Below, one piece after another: positions 15,281 to 24,300 of a stretch of DNA of 27,754 bases (position 1 is its first letter; each line of letters opens with the position of its first letter). The stretch spans positions 14,634-42,387 of the forward strand of contig MHEF01000023.1 in NCBI GenBank assembly GCA_001805125.1, given 5' to 3'. The translations under genes were made by a program, and so were the position numbers. The DNA is from Nitrospirae bacterium RBG_13_39_12. Lineage in GTDB: Bacteria; Nitrospirota; Thermodesulfovibrionia; Thermodesulfovibrionales; SM23-35. The notes below the pieces were generated by a model. That model had not been told where the DNA came from. It did not search any database and was given only the letters and a program-made list of their open reading frames with translations.

Positions 15281-17725
15281 TTAATTGGCACCAGACAGGA
15301 TGGATATGGCTTCCTCGGCTTCGACAAACACAGGGGTGTCGCCTTCAAGTATAACTTTTATTTTATGTATACCTTTGAATCTTCCCTTGAGAATTTCTTC
15401 TGAAAGAGGGTCTTCTACCACCTTTTGAACAGCTCTTCTCATCGGCCTCGCACCATAAGATGGCTGGTAGTAATGTTTCAGTATCCATTCTTTTACTTCC
15501 TGCGATACCTCGATTATAAGTTCCTGTTCAAGTAGAATCATGTTTGTTTCTTCTACCAGCAGATCAATAATAGATAAAAGATGCTCTTTCTCAAGCGGGT
15601 GAAATACAACTGTTTCGTCAACACGGTTCAGGAACTCAGGGTTAAATGTCTTCTTGAGTTCATTTAGAACATTTTCTTTTATTTTTTCATAAACAAGTCC
15701 GGTTATGTTGCTCTGGAATCCAAGAGGTGTTGCTTTTTCAATCATCCGTGCTCCGAGGTTTGAAGTCATTATAATTACTGTATTCCTGAAATCAACTTTT
15801 CTGCCGAAGCTGTCTGTAAGTACTCCCTCATCGAGAACCTGAAGAAGTATATTAAATATGTCGGGATGTGCTTTCTCTATCTCATCGAAAAGTATCACAG
15901 AATAAGGCTTCTTCCTTATTCTTTCCGTTAGTTGTCCGCCTTCTTCATAACCGATATAACCGGGAGGAGCACCTGTAAGTCTGGAAACATTAAATCTCTC
16001 CATATACTCTGACATGTCTATCTTTACGAGTGATGCTTCGTCGTTAAACAGGAACCATGCAAGGGCTTTTGCAAGTTCGGTTTTGCCGACACCCGTAGGA
16101 CCAAGGAAAAAGAACGAGCCAATGGGTTTCTTGTTGGATTTAAGCCCAGCCCTTGACCTTCTTATTGCTCTTGATACAGCCTTTATCGCTTCTTCCTGAC
16201 CAATTATTCTTTTATGGAGGTTTAACTCCATCTTTATCAGTTTCTCCGATTCTTTTTCTTCAAGTTTCGAGAGTGGAATGCCTGTCATCTTGGATAAGGT
16301 ATACTCAACATCTTCTTCAATTATAGAGGGTGTTTCTTTGTTCAGGTTGTCTATCCATTGCTTGTGTAGCTGTTCATGAATCCTTTTAAGTCGTTCTTCT
16401 TCCAGGCGGACAGACGAGGCTTTTTCGAGGTCGTGAAGTTTTATGTACAGGTTTTTTTCTCTTGAGAACCTCTGTATATCATTTTCCAGTTCTTTCAGCT
16501 CCTGGGGAGGAGTATAACGCTTAAGTTTGATTCTGGACCCGGTTTCATCTATAACATCGATTGCCTTATCAGGCAGATATCTGTCAGAAATATACCTGTC
16601 AGATAACCTTGCTGCAATTTCAATGGCGCCATCGCTTATCTTGACTTTGTGAAATGCTTCGTATCTGGATTTCAAACCTTTTAAGATAGTTATTGTATTT
16701 TCAATATCAGGTGGCTGTACGTTTATCGGCTGAAACCTGCGTTCAAGCGCACCATCTTTCTCAATATGTTTTCTGTACTCATCAGGTGTGGTTGCCCCGA
16801 TACACTGTATCTCGCCCCTTGATAATGCAGGCTTAAGCATACTTGATGCATCAACAGACCCTTCTGCAGCACCTGCGCCTATGAGGGTGTGAAGTTCGTC
16901 AATGAAGAGAATAACGTTGTCTGATTGTATGATTTCCTTCATCACGATTTTAAGCCTTTCCTCGAATTGGCCTCTGTATTTTGTGCCTGCAATCAAAGCT
17001 CCCAGGTCAAGTGAAACGAGGCGTTTCCCCAGCAAGCTGTCGGGAATATCACTCGAGACAATCTTCTGTGCAAGCCCTTCAACTATCGCTGTTTTTCCAA
17101 CGCCAGGTTCACCAATAATCACAGGGTTGTTTTTGATCCTCCTGCCCAGTATTTGTATCAGGCGTTCTATCTCGTCTTCTCTGCATATCACGGGATCGAG
17201 TTTCCCTTCCTTTGCTAAAAGGGTCAGGTCTCTTCCGAACTCATCTAATGCAGGGGTTGTGCTCCTCTTTTCTTTTGCCTGTGTATGTGCCCTTATAGAA
17301 AAGTTGATAGTGAGCTGTCTTGCTCCAAGAAGGTTGGCACCGAAGTTTCTTAATATCTTACCACCTATTCCCTCTTCTTCCCTTATCAGACCGAGGAGAA
17401 TGTGTTCACTCCCGATATAATTGTGACCGAGGAGCCTTGCTTCTTCAACAGCAAGTTCAAGAACCTTCTTGGCTCTTGGGGTAAAAGGGATATCTCCAAA
17501 AGTCATGATGTTTGTACCCTGAGGCAGGTTTCTTTCTATTTCGAGGCGAATTTCTTCAGGGGTTATCCCCATCCTTTTCAAAATCGCTATAGGCAGGCCA
17601 TCGTCTTCTTTTAATACAGCAAGTAAAAGGTGTTCTGTTCCAAGGTAGTCATTTTGGCGTTTTTCAGCTTCTTCCTTAGCATATATAATTACCTTTCTTC
17701 CACGCTCTGTAAACTTCTCAAACAT
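15281..17725 (-). CDS. clpC: ClpC-type ATP-dependent protease ATPase subunit
   Basis: An 814-residue Hsp100 unfoldase that feeds substrates to ClpP. Two Clp N-domain repeats (about 1-145), AAA-1 with Walker A GEPGVGKT (205-212) and Walker B LFIDE (273-277), a middle region with a UVR-like helix DLEKASSVRLEEERLKRIHE (432-450), then AAA-2 with Walker A GPTGVGKT (542-549) and Walker B LFDE (612-615). LGF at 668-670 fits the tripeptide loop that docks on ClpP, and the short middle domain argues against ClpB. A GGAGGT ribosome site and a TTGACT-18-TATATT promoter lie upstream. No clpP or mcsA/mcsB is next to it. It is probably a single-gene transcript. Substrates unknown. Confidence 0.95.
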   Translation of the reverse strand: MFEKFTERGRKVIIYAKEEAEKRQNDYLGTEHLLLAVLKEDDGLPIAILKRMGITPEEIRLEIERNLPQGTNIMTFGDIPFTPRAKKVLELAVEEARLLGHNYIGSEHILLGLIREEEGIGGKILRNFGANLLGARQLTINFSIRAHTQAKEKRSTTPALDEFGRDLTLLAKEGKLDPVICREDEIERLIQILGRRIKNNPVIIGEPGVGKTAIVEGLAQKIVSSDIPDSLLGKRLVSLDLGALIAGTKYRGQFEERLKIVMKEIIQSDNVILFIDELHTLIGAGAAEGSVDASSMLKPALSRGEIQCIGATTPDEYRKHIEKDGALERRFQPINVQPPDIENTITILKGLKSRYEAFHKVKISDGAIEIAARLSDRYISDRYLPDKAIDVIDETGSRIKLKRYTPPQELKELENDIQRFSREKNLYIKLHDLEKASSVRLEEERLKRIHEQLHKQWIDNLNKETPSIIEEDVEYTLSKMTGIPLSKLEEKESEKLIKMELNLHKRIIGQEEAIKAVSRAIRRSRAGLKSNKKPIGSFFFLGPTGVGKTELAKALAWFLFNDEASLVKIDMSEYMERFNVSRLTGAPPGYIGYEEGGQLTERIRKKPYSVILFDEIEKAHPDIFNILLQVLDEGVLTDSFGRKVDFRNTVIIMTSNLGARMIEKATPLGFQSNITGLVYEKIKENVLNELKKTFNPEFLNRVDETVVFHPLEKEHLLSIIDLLVEETNMILLEQELIIEVSQEVKEWILKHYYQPSYGARPMRRAVQKVVEDPLSEEILKGRFKGIHKIKVILEGDTPVFVEAEEAISILSGAN

Positions 17726-17761
17726 TCTACCTCCCGGATACTTCCTGCTGCATCTACTTTA

Positions 17762-17791
17762 AATATACTTTTTTAAGCTACTTAAAGTCAA
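17762..17791 (-). promoter_or_regulatory. Sigma-70 promoter of clpC
   Basis: On the minus strand, TTGACT (17786-17791), 18-base spacer, TATATT (17762-17767). It lies 37 bases before the ATG of clpC. I see no CtsR-like heptad repeat or CIRCE element. Confidence 0.55.
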
Positions 17792-18084
17792 TATCGGAGC
17801 TATTCTAAGTTAGCTGTAAAAATATAAAACAGACTGATAAGAAAGATTTAAATTTGGTATTGCCTTATTATATTAGCACAAATTATTTATATGCTTTTCT
17901 GGTTGAACTGATGATAGAGTATTTGTGCTCATTTTCGGTCGTTCCTCTACTCTGTCCTCAGTTGCTGTTGCCAAATTTATGAATAATGTCTGCATTATTC
18001 GGGTTAGCAGGAATTATCGCTACATACAATTCCGGGAAGTTTAAGAGTGATTAGATAATGTGTCTCTTTCGGATTAATAATGAT
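17792..18084. other. Non-coding gap between ndk and clpC with two inverted repeats
   Basis: No gene with a ribosome site is seen. Two exact inverted repeats occur: AGCACAAAT (17875-17883) with ATTTGTGCT (17921-17929), 37 bases apart, and a hairpin GAATAATG-TCTG-CATTATTC (17981-18000). Neither is followed by a T-run on the minus strand, so they are weak as terminators. Confidence 0.5.
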
Positions 18085-18498
18085 TCAATGAATATCAATA
18101 GAAGGAAAAAAGAAAGGTATCTCATAGGAGGCGGATTCTTTTGAATCCGATCCATGAACTATGTTGTGCTCAATGTCAGAAGCAAAATCAGCTCGTATTG
18201 TACCCGGTGCAGCATCCTTTGGATTTGTTGCACCCATAATTTCTCTGACTTTGTTAATTGCATTATTACCTTCGGCAACCATCACAACAATCGGGCCTTC
18301 TGACATGAAGATGATAAGACTTTCGTAGAAAGGTCTGTCCTTGTGCACAATATAAAACCCTTTTGCTTCATCTCTGGATAACCTTAGAAGTCTTAGTGCT
18401 GCTATCCTGAGTCCACTTTGTTCGAATCTTTTTATAACCTCTCCTATCAGATTTTTACTGACACCGTCAGGCTTGACTATTGAGAGTGTTTTTTCCAT
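18085..18498 (-). CDS. ndk: Nucleoside diphosphate kinase
   Basis: Transfers the gamma phosphate of ATP to other (deoxy)nucleoside diphosphates, cytoplasmic. The 137-residue protein has normal length and the phosphohistidine site His115 in NIVHGSDS, plus TLSIVKPDGV at the start, GPIVVMVAEGNNAI and GATNPKDAAPGTIRADFA. GGAGG five bases before the ATG fixes the start. It is last in the run behind mdh (11 bases apart). It could rebalance nucleotides for GTP- or ATP-forming steps of the neighbouring TCA genes, which is inference. Confidence 0.97.
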   Translation of the reverse strand: MEKTLSIVKPDGVSKNLIGEVIKRFEQSGLRIAALRLLRLSRDEAKGFYIVHKDRPFYESLIIFMSEGPIVVMVAEGNNAINKVREIMGATNPKDAAPGTIRADFASDIEHNIVHGSDSKESASYEIPFFFPSIDIH

Positions 18499-18509
18499 CT
18501 ATCCTCCAG

Positions 18510-19436
18510 CTAAATTGAAAGTTTTTTAATTAAGTTTCTGACTGATGCATAAGATTTCCTGAACTGTGCCTTCTCTTCTTTGGAAAGTTTTATCTCTATT
18601 ATCTTTTCAACGCCTTCTTTCCCCAGTATGGCAGGCACACCCAAATAGATGTCTTTAATCCCATATTCTCCATTAAGATAAGCAGCGCAAGGGAGCAACC
18701 TTTTTTCGTCGAGAAGTATTGACTTCACCATTTTAAATGTAGCTGCTGCAGGAGCATAATATGCGCTTCCGGATTTAAGTAATGCAATTATTTCTGCTCC
18801 ACCCTTTCTTGTTCTTTCTATCAGTGAATCGATTCTTTTTGAAGAAAGGAGTTCTGTTACAGGAATCCCTTTGACTGTTATAAATCTTGAAAGCGGTACC
18901 ATTTCATCACCGTGTCCGCCGAGGACAATTGCTTCTACGTCTTCAGGTGATACATTTAATTCCCATGCAAGAAATGCTGTTAATCTTGAAGTGTCGAGTA
19001 AACCACCCATTCCCATAACACGCTTGCAGGAAAACCCGGTTGTTTTCCATGTAAGTTGCGCCATAACGTCCATTGGATTAGTTACAACGATAACAATAGC
19101 ATCTGGAGAGGTCTTTGCTATAGCAATGCTTGCTTCTCTTATTACGTCGGCATTAGAATGGAGTAAATCGTTCCTTGACATCCCGGGTTTCCTGGGAAAC
19201 CCGGCTGTGATAATAATAATTTCAGAACCTTCAGTATCAGAATAATCGTTTGTCCCTTTTATTGTAGATGATGAGTTACAAAGAGGGCATGCCTCTGCCA
19301 GATCAAGTGCCTTACCCTGAGGGACACCTTCTGCTATGTCAAATAATACAGCATCAGCAATGCCTGACAGGGTTATAAAAAGCGCTGTTGTGGCACCAAC
19401 ATTCCCGGAACCTATTATTGATATCTTTTTCTTCAT
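18510..19436 (-). CDS. mdh: Malate dehydrogenase, NAD-dependent, LDH-like type
   Basis: Interconverts malate and oxaloacetate. 308 residues with Rossmann motif IIGSGNVGATTA (7-18) and Asp33 at the end of the second strand, indicating NAD rather than NADP. Substrate loop GFPRKPGMSRNDLL (79-92) carries Arg82 and Arg88, the dehydrogenase signature for malate over lactate. Asn120, Asp148 and Arg151 (GLLDTSR) and catalytic His175 (GGHGDEMVPLS) are all in place. MGMGGLLD replaces the more usual MAGVLD, a mild variation. It lies between the CorC-like gene (50 bases) and ndk. Together with the isocitrate dehydrogenase and synthase upstream it forms an oxidative TCA branch. Confidence 0.95.
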   Translation of the reverse strand: MKKKISIIGSGNVGATTALFITLSGIADAVLFDIAEGVPQGKALDLAEACPLCNSSSTIKGTNDYSDTEGSEIIIITAGFPRKPGMSRNDLLHSNADVIREASIAIAKTSPDAIVIVVTNPMDVMAQLTWKTTGFSCKRVMGMGGLLDTSRLTAFLAWELNVSPEDVEAIVLGGHGDEMVPLSRFITVKGIPVTELLSSKRIDSLIERTRKGGAEIIALLKSGSAYYAPAAATFKMVKSILLDEKRLLPCAAYLNGEYGIKDIYLGVPAILGKEGVEKIIEIKLSKEEKAQFRKSYASVRNLIKKLSI

Positions 19437-19486
19437 TGTGGGTATGAATTATAATTGAAAAACATGAAAAATGTCTAAAGAATTTT

Positions 19487-20791
19487 TTACGGTTCTGCTT
19501 CTGTTTTTTCAGGCAGCTTCTCAAGTTTTACCTTGGCAATCCTCTGTCCCACCATTTCTGAGATGGTTATCTTCTTTCCATCTGTCTCAACAACATCACC
19601 GATCTTAGGAATCCGTTGCAGTGTTGTCAACAGAAAACCGCTGAGGGTTTCGTATTCTGTGGATTCGGGAATTTCTATTTTATAATCTTCTTTCAGGTCT
19701 CTTATGCTAATAGACGCATCTACAAAGAATGTTCCGTCACTGAGCTTTATAACCGGACTTTCTGTATCATATTCGTCCCTTATTTCTCCGACGATCTCCT
19801 CGAGGAGGTCCTCCATCGTAACAAGTCCGGAAACCCCGCCATATTCGTCTATAACTAAAGCCATATGAATCCTTTTTTTCTGCATTTCTCTTAATAGAGT
19901 GCTTATCTTCATTGTTTCGGGGATGAAAAACGGTGGTTTAACAAGCTTCCGTACATCTACTTGTCCTTTTCCCAATGCATTCTGAAAGTCTTTTGCATAC
20001 AAAATGCCCCGGATATCGTTAATATCTTTACCGGCAACAGGATAACGGGAAAACTGTTCCTCTGAGATTATGGTTTTTATCTCTTCCTGATTCATATTAA
20101 GACGTATTGTTACCATATGAAATATTGGCACCATAACTTCTTTGGCTGACATGTCTGTGAATTCGAAAACGCTGTGTATAAGTTTCTTTTCCTCAGCCTC
20201 AAAGATGCCTCTTTCTCTGCCTTCTTCAATGAGCATTTTTATCTCTTCTTCTGAAATATAGCCTCTTTGACGGAATGCTTTTTTCCCGAAAGGTTTTAAT
20301 ATAATGTTTGTGCTCACGGTCAGGATTTGAACAAAGACTGTAGCTATTTTGGAAAACCTGTATATTAAAGGGGAAACTGAAAGACCGATAGTTTCCGGAT
20401 ACGAAAGTGCCAGTGACTTTGGTATTAGTTCACCAAAAACGATTGTAAAGTAAGTAATGATTATTGCGACAACACCTATGGATATGGCGTCGCTGGAGAG
20501 TGATATAAAAGATATTGGTATGTTTTCTATAACTGGTTTCAGAGTTTTGACTGCAACAGCACCGCCGATGGCGGATGCAAGTGAAACGGCTAATGTTACA
20601 CCAATCTGAATTGTAGCGAGAAATTTATCAGGCTCTTCTCTAAGTCTATTCAAAACAACAGCATTTTTTCTGCCATCATTAACCAGTTGTTTAATACGTG
20701 TCCGTCTGATCGTGACTACAGCTATTTCAGCCGAAGCAAAAATACCATTTAAGAGAATAAAGACGATGATAATAAAAATATCAGGCCACAT
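19487..20791 (-). CDS. CorC/HlyC-type CBS-domain membrane protein (CNNM-like)
   Basis: A polytopic inner-membrane protein of the DUF21-CBS-CorC_HlyC family, linked in other bacteria to Mg2+ or Co2+ transport or tolerance. An N-terminal DUF21 domain with about four hydrophobic segments, including NGIFASAEIAVVTIRRTRI and VFGELIPKSLALSYPE; a CBS pair (FTDMSAKEVMVPI to MEDLLEEIVGEIRDEYD) and a C-terminal CorC_HlyC domain (VDASISIRDLKED to TISEMVGQRIAKVKL). I chose ATG 20791; an in-frame TTG at 20830 would add 13 residues, but neither has a strong ribosome site. It sits between isocitrate dehydrogenase and mdh in the same orientation. These enzymes need Mg2+, but a functional tie is a guess. Confidence 0.9.
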   Translation of the reverse strand: MWPDIFIIIVFILLNGIFASAEIAVVTIRRTRIKQLVNDGRKNAVVLNRLREEPDKFLATIQIGVTLAVSLASAIGGAVAVKTLKPVIENIPISFISLSSDAISIGVVAIIITYFTIVFGELIPKSLALSYPETIGLSVSPLIYRFSKIATVFVQILTVSTNIILKPFGKKAFRQRGYISEEEIKMLIEEGRERGIFEAEEKKLIHSVFEFTDMSAKEVMVPIFHMVTIRLNMNQEEIKTIISEEQFSRYPVAGKDINDIRGILYAKDFQNALGKGQVDVRKLVKPPFFIPETMKISTLLREMQKKRIHMALVIDEYGGVSGLVTMEDLLEEIVGEIRDEYDTESPVIKLSDGTFFVDASISIRDLKEDYKIEIPESTEYETLSGFLLTTLQRIPKIGDVVETDGKKITISEMVGQRIAKVKLEKLPEKTEAEP

Positions 20792-20907
20792 GTTGATTAA
20801 AAAATAGAAATTTTGAAAATAAGAATTCAAAATAGAATAGTTTTAAGGTTCTTATCCCCTGGGTTTGAATCTTAAAATTATTAGCGGGGTCTGTTTTAGG
20901 TGAACTC

Positions 20908-22002
20908 TCAGTTTCCATTTGGTGAATAGTTTAATTTTTCAATTATAGCATCTGCTACCATTGATGTTGTTGCCGCTGTTGGATCATCCGGTCTGGGTTT
21001 CATGTCATATGTCACGTGTTTCCCTTCTGCTATTAATGACGTGACAGCGGTATCAAGTCTTTCAGCTGCACGGGGTTCTCCTAAATGTCTTAGCATCATG
21101 ATCCCGGAAAGTATCATAGCAAGTGGGTTGACTTTGTTCAACCCTTTGTATTTTGGAGCGCTTCCGTGGACAGCCTCGAACACAGCAAACTCATCTCCAA
21201 GGTTTGCGCCTGGTGCAAGGCCGAGTCCGCCTATAAGGCCTGCTGCAAGGTCAGATACAATATCACCATACAGATTGGGGAGGACTATTACATCATAAAG
21301 TTCGGGTTTCTGGACAAGCTGCATACATAAATTGTCTATTATCTTATCTTCAAATTCAATATCCGGATATCCCTTGGCAACTTCCCTCGCAGTTTCAAGG
21401 AAGAGTCCGTCTGAATATTTCATGATGTTTGCTTTATGGACAGCCGTAACCTTTTTCCTTTTATTCCTTCTTGAAAATTCGAATGCGAATTTTACAATCC
21501 GTTCTGTAGCAAAAACAGATATGGGTTTTATGCTTATCCCGGAATCAGGCCGGATAACTTTTCCTGACAGTTCTTTAATCAGGCTGATTAATTTGCCTGC
21601 ATCTTCGGATCCCTTGTTGAATTCGATTCCGGCGTAGAGATCCTCTGTATTTTCACGGATTATGACAAGGTCAATATCTTCATATCTTGTCCTGGTACCT
21701 TTAAAGGTTTTGCAAGGCCTGAGACAACAGAAGAGGTCAAGGTTTTGTCTGAGTGCAACATTAACACTCCTGAATCCTTTTCCAACAGGAGTGGTAACAG
21801 GGCCTTTAAGTGCTACCTTATTTTTTTTTATGGAGTCAATTACTCTCTGAGGTAAGGGAGTCCCTTCTTTTTCAAAAATATCCTGGCCTGCCTCCTGAAT
21901 ATCCCATGTAATAGGAACACCTGTAGCTTCAATAACACGTTTTGCAGCCTCGGAGATTTCGGGCCCTGTGCCGTCTCCAGGGATTAAAGTAATTTTATGC
22001 AT
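20908..22002 (-). CDS. Isocitrate dehydrogenase, NAD-type (isocitrate/isopropylmalate dehydrogenase family)
   Basis: A 364-residue beta-decarboxylating dehydrogenase. Motifs: TLIPGDGTGPEI (5-16), GKGFRSVNVALRQ (74-86) with Ser79/Asn81/Arg85, RENTEDLYAGIE (116-127), HKANIMK (189-195), and metal ligands Asp247/Asp251 in YGDIVSDLAAG. A Ser-x-Asn-x-x-x-Arg substrate loop fits isocitrate better than isopropylmalate. The length is that of the short NAD-type enzymes. Homoisocitrate dehydrogenase is the main alternative, since the upstream gene is homocitrate-synthase-like. The ATG overlaps the upstream stop by one base (TAATG), so the two enzymes are made together. The nearby mdh favours a TCA role. 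Confidence 0.88.
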   Translation of the reverse strand: MHKITLIPGDGTGPEISEAAKRVIEATGVPITWDIQEAGQDIFEKEGTPLPQRVIDSIKKNKVALKGPVTTPVGKGFRSVNVALRQNLDLFCCLRPCKTFKGTRTRYEDIDLVIIRENTEDLYAGIEFNKGSEDAGKLISLIKELSGKVIRPDSGISIKPISVFATERIVKFAFEFSRRNKRKKVTAVHKANIMKYSDGLFLETAREVAKGYPDIEFEDKIIDNLCMQLVQKPELYDVIVLPNLYGDIVSDLAAGLIGGLGLAPGANLGDEFAVFEAVHGSAPKYKGLNKVNPLAMILSGIMMLRHLGEPRAAERLDTAVTSLIAEGKHVTYDMKPRPDDPTAATTSMVADAIIEKLNYSPNGN

Positions 22003-23237
22003 TAAATATCAACAGTCAGTATTTTCCGCACAGTTTCAGGGTAGATAGCGATAAATCTTAACTCATCATCTGTAAGCGGCTTTTGGGTGTGAAGGTTGGC
22101 ATATTGCACGAGTTCAAGGATACTTTTCGCTTCATTGTCATTCTGGAGATGTATCCCAAGTTTGTCGCAGACATGTCTGAAGCCTTTAATCCCTCCATAC
22201 CCGCCTGTTGTTATTATTCTTCCGGTTTCGAAAAGTTCCGGCTCTCCTCTGCCCACATCCTCAGGATCATAGAGTTCGTAATTACGCCTGTCCTTTAATG
22301 CTCCGTCTGCGTGTATTCCTGATTCGTGAGCAAATGCATTCGCACCTACTCCAGGCTGATTTATCGGGATTGGAATATTAAACGCGTAGGAAGCATACTT
22401 CCCTATTTTCCATGCTTTTTTAAGATCCACGTGTTCATCAAGTGGAAGCCTGTCTTTTAGCCCCTGTGAGAATTTGAGCGCCAGGATTGTTGATACAAGA
22501 TCGCAATTACCACAACGCTCTCCATAGCCATTGACTGTTGTGTTTATATAGGAATCAACGCTGCCTTCTATAGCCCCGCGCGCACCGGCTACGGAAACAG
22601 CTTCTGCCATTCCCAGGTCATTGTGGCAATGCATTTCCTGAGGGAATTTTGTTGCCAGTGCAAGTGCCTTTGTTCTCTCATATATGGTTATCGGGTCATC
22701 TGTTCCAAGCGTATCACAGTATCTGAAACGGTCAGCTCCGGCTTCTTTGCCGGCAAGGGTAAATTCTATTAACCTGTCAAGCTCTGTCCTTGAGGCATCT
22801 TCTGCGTTCACCCCTACTGTTTTTGCCCCGAGTTCCTTTGCGGTCTTAACTGATTCAACAAGAGATTTGATAATGTCATTGAAGGTCTTTTTCCCTTGGA
22901 ACTTGCCCTTTATCATTATGTCAGATGTTGACATGGATATATTTATGTGTTTTAGTTCAGGACAGTTTTTGAAGCTCAGCCTGACGTCTTCAGGTATTGC
23001 CCTGCACCAGCCTTCCAGGTGAATCCTTTTTATGGCACCCAGTTTTATAAGTTCAAGGTTTGCGTTTATGTAATTGACCTCATGTTTAAGTGTAGGGAAC
23101 CCAACTTCGCTCTGATATATGCCCATTTCATCGAGATAGATGTTTAACATCGTCTTGGCTAATTTGGGAAGGAGAATCCTGGATGTTTGTACCCCATCCC
23201 TGTTTGTCACATCGATTAGATACACTTTACATTGCAT
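22002..23237 (-). CDS. Homocitrate-synthase-like acyltransferase, candidate Re-citrate synthase
   Basis: 411 residues of the HMGL-like TIM-barrel family that condenses acetyl-CoA with 2-oxoacids. Seen: N-terminal VTNRDGVQTSR (10-20; Arg13, Asp14), metal site EMHCHNDLGMAEA (201-213; His203, His205), and NGYGERCGNCDL (236-247). The C-terminal LeuA regulatory dimer domain is absent, so it is not a normal 2-isopropylmalate synthase. Three roles are possible: Re-citrate synthase (a family member known from Clostridium kluyveri), homocitrate synthase for lysine, or NifV for nitrogenase cofactor. Overlap with isocitrate dehydrogenase and nearby mdh favour Re-citrate synthase; this is inference. No nif or aconitase gene is present in the window. 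It begins the transcript. Confidence 0.82.
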   Translation of the reverse strand: MQCKVYLIDVTNRDGVQTSRILLPKLAKTMLNIYLDEMGIYQSEVGFPTLKHEVNYINANLELIKLGAIKRIHLEGWCRAIPEDVRLSFKNCPELKHINISMSTSDIMIKGKFQGKKTFNDIIKSLVESVKTAKELGAKTVGVNAEDASRTELDRLIEFTLAGKEAGADRFRYCDTLGTDDPITIYERTKALALATKFPQEMHCHNDLGMAEAVSVAGARGAIEGSVDSYINTTVNGYGERCGNCDLVSTILALKFSQGLKDRLPLDEHVDLKKAWKIGKYASYAFNIPIPINQPGVGANAFAHESGIHADGALKDRRNYELYDPEDVGRGEPELFETGRIITTGGYGGIKGFRHVCDKLGIHLQNDNEAKSILELVQYANLHTQKPLTDDELRFIAIYPETVRKILTVDI

Positions 23238-23266
23238 TTCTTTTGATCTCTTTCTTTAGTATATGG

Positions 23267-23295
23267 TTTATAATTCAGATTTATGCTAACCTTAA
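23267..23295 (-). promoter_or_regulatory. Possible promoter of the citrate/isocitrate gene run
   Basis: On the minus strand TTAAGG (23290-23295), 17 bases, TATAAA (23267-23272), 30 bases before the ATG. The -35 match is poor, so this rests on the -10 and spacing. Confidence 0.3.
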
Positions 23296-23446
23296 CCTAA
23301 GCGGGATCCCTTAAAACTATTTTTATTAGAGTAGCTTTTTACTTTTTTCTTTAATATTATTACCATAAAATAGCCAATATTACAATAACTCTTATGTGCC
23401 TTCATAAAAAACGAATAAATAAAAACTGGAAAAGAGAAGAACTCTT

Positions 23447-23455
23447 TGTTAAAAT
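23447..23455 (+). promoter_or_regulatory. Possible extended -10 promoter of fabG
   Basis: TGTTAAAAT is a near-match to the extended -10, 30 bases before the ATG of fabG, with no clear -35. There is no upstream plus-strand gene, so a promoter must lie in this gap. Confidence 0.35.
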
Positions 23456-23484
23456 TAAGGTCGGTTTTTTGAGGGAGGTAAGAT

Positions 23485-24225
23485 ATGGAATTTAAGGGGC
23501 AGGTTGCAGTGGTTACAGGTGGAACGCGTGGTATAGGGAAAGCAATTGCTGTAAAACTTGCGAAATCAGGTGCGGATCTTGTAGTTGCGGGCAGAAACCT
23601 TAATACTGCTAATGAGTCGGCAGCGGCCCTTAGAGAGTTTGGTGCCAAGGCTTTTGGAGTAAAACTTGATGTATCGAATTCTGAAGAAGTTGAAAGGGTA
23701 TTTGAAGAAGTACGCAGGGAGTTTTCAAGGATAGACATATTAATAAACAACGCGGGCATAACTAAAGATGGGCTTCTGCTCAGGATGAAAGAAGAAGCAT
23801 GGGACTCGGTATTGGACATCAACCTTAAAGGTGTTTTTCTGTGTTCCAGGGAAGCAATGAAGGACATGGCTAAACAGAGATACGGCAGGATTGTAAATAT
23901 TACATCTGTAGCTGCATTCATGGGTAATCCGGGACAGGCGAATTATAGTGCTTCAAAAGCAGGGATAGTTGGATTTACCAAAACAGTTGCCAGAGAATAT
24001 GCAGGCAGGGGAGTAACAGTAAACGCTGTTGCCCCGGGTTTTATACAGACTGCGATGACAGATGTTCTGCAGGAAAATATAAAGGAGGAGATGAGTAAGC
24101 TGATTCCGTTAGGGAGATTTGGTACAGTAGAAGATGTTGCAAATGCCGTCATTTTTCTTGCGTCGCCTGATTCAGGCTATATAACCGGTCAGGTTATACA
24201 TGTAAACGGCGGTATGTATATGTAA
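23485..24225 (+). CDS. fabG: 3-oxoacyl-[acyl-carrier-protein] reductase
   Basis: NADPH-dependent reduction of 3-oxoacyl-ACP in type II fatty acid synthesis. 246 residues of short-chain dehydrogenase fold: cofactor motif TGGTRGIG (11-18), NNAG (88-91), and catalytic Asn113, Ser141, Tyr154, Lys158 (NYSASKAG). C-terminal GYITGQVIHVNGGMYM is characteristic for FabG. GGGAGGT lies before the ATG, so the start is firm. It opens the cluster with acpP, fabF and rnc; fabD and fabH, often upstream, are not here. Confidence 0.96.
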   Translation: MEFKGQVAVVTGGTRGIGKAIAVKLAKSGADLVVAGRNLNTANESAAALREFGAKAFGVKLDVSNSEEVERVFEEVRREFSRIDILINNAGITKDGLLLRMKEEAWDSVLDINLKGVFLCSREAMKDMAKQRYGRIVNITSVAAFMGNPGQANYSASKAGIVGFTKTVAREYAGRGVTVNAVAPGFIQTAMTDVLQENIKEEMSKLIPLGRFGTVEDVANAVIFLASPDSGYITGQVIHVNGGMYM

Positions 24226-24300
24226 TTTTAAAAATGCAGAATATTAAGAAAGTTAAATTTTTGAGTTTTTGTTTTTGAATTCTAAAATGGAGGTGAATTA

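Noticed and set aside
23292..23921. 209-codon minus-strand frame
   Set aside because: Antisense to fabG, which has clear catalytic motifs; composition is that of a shadow frame.
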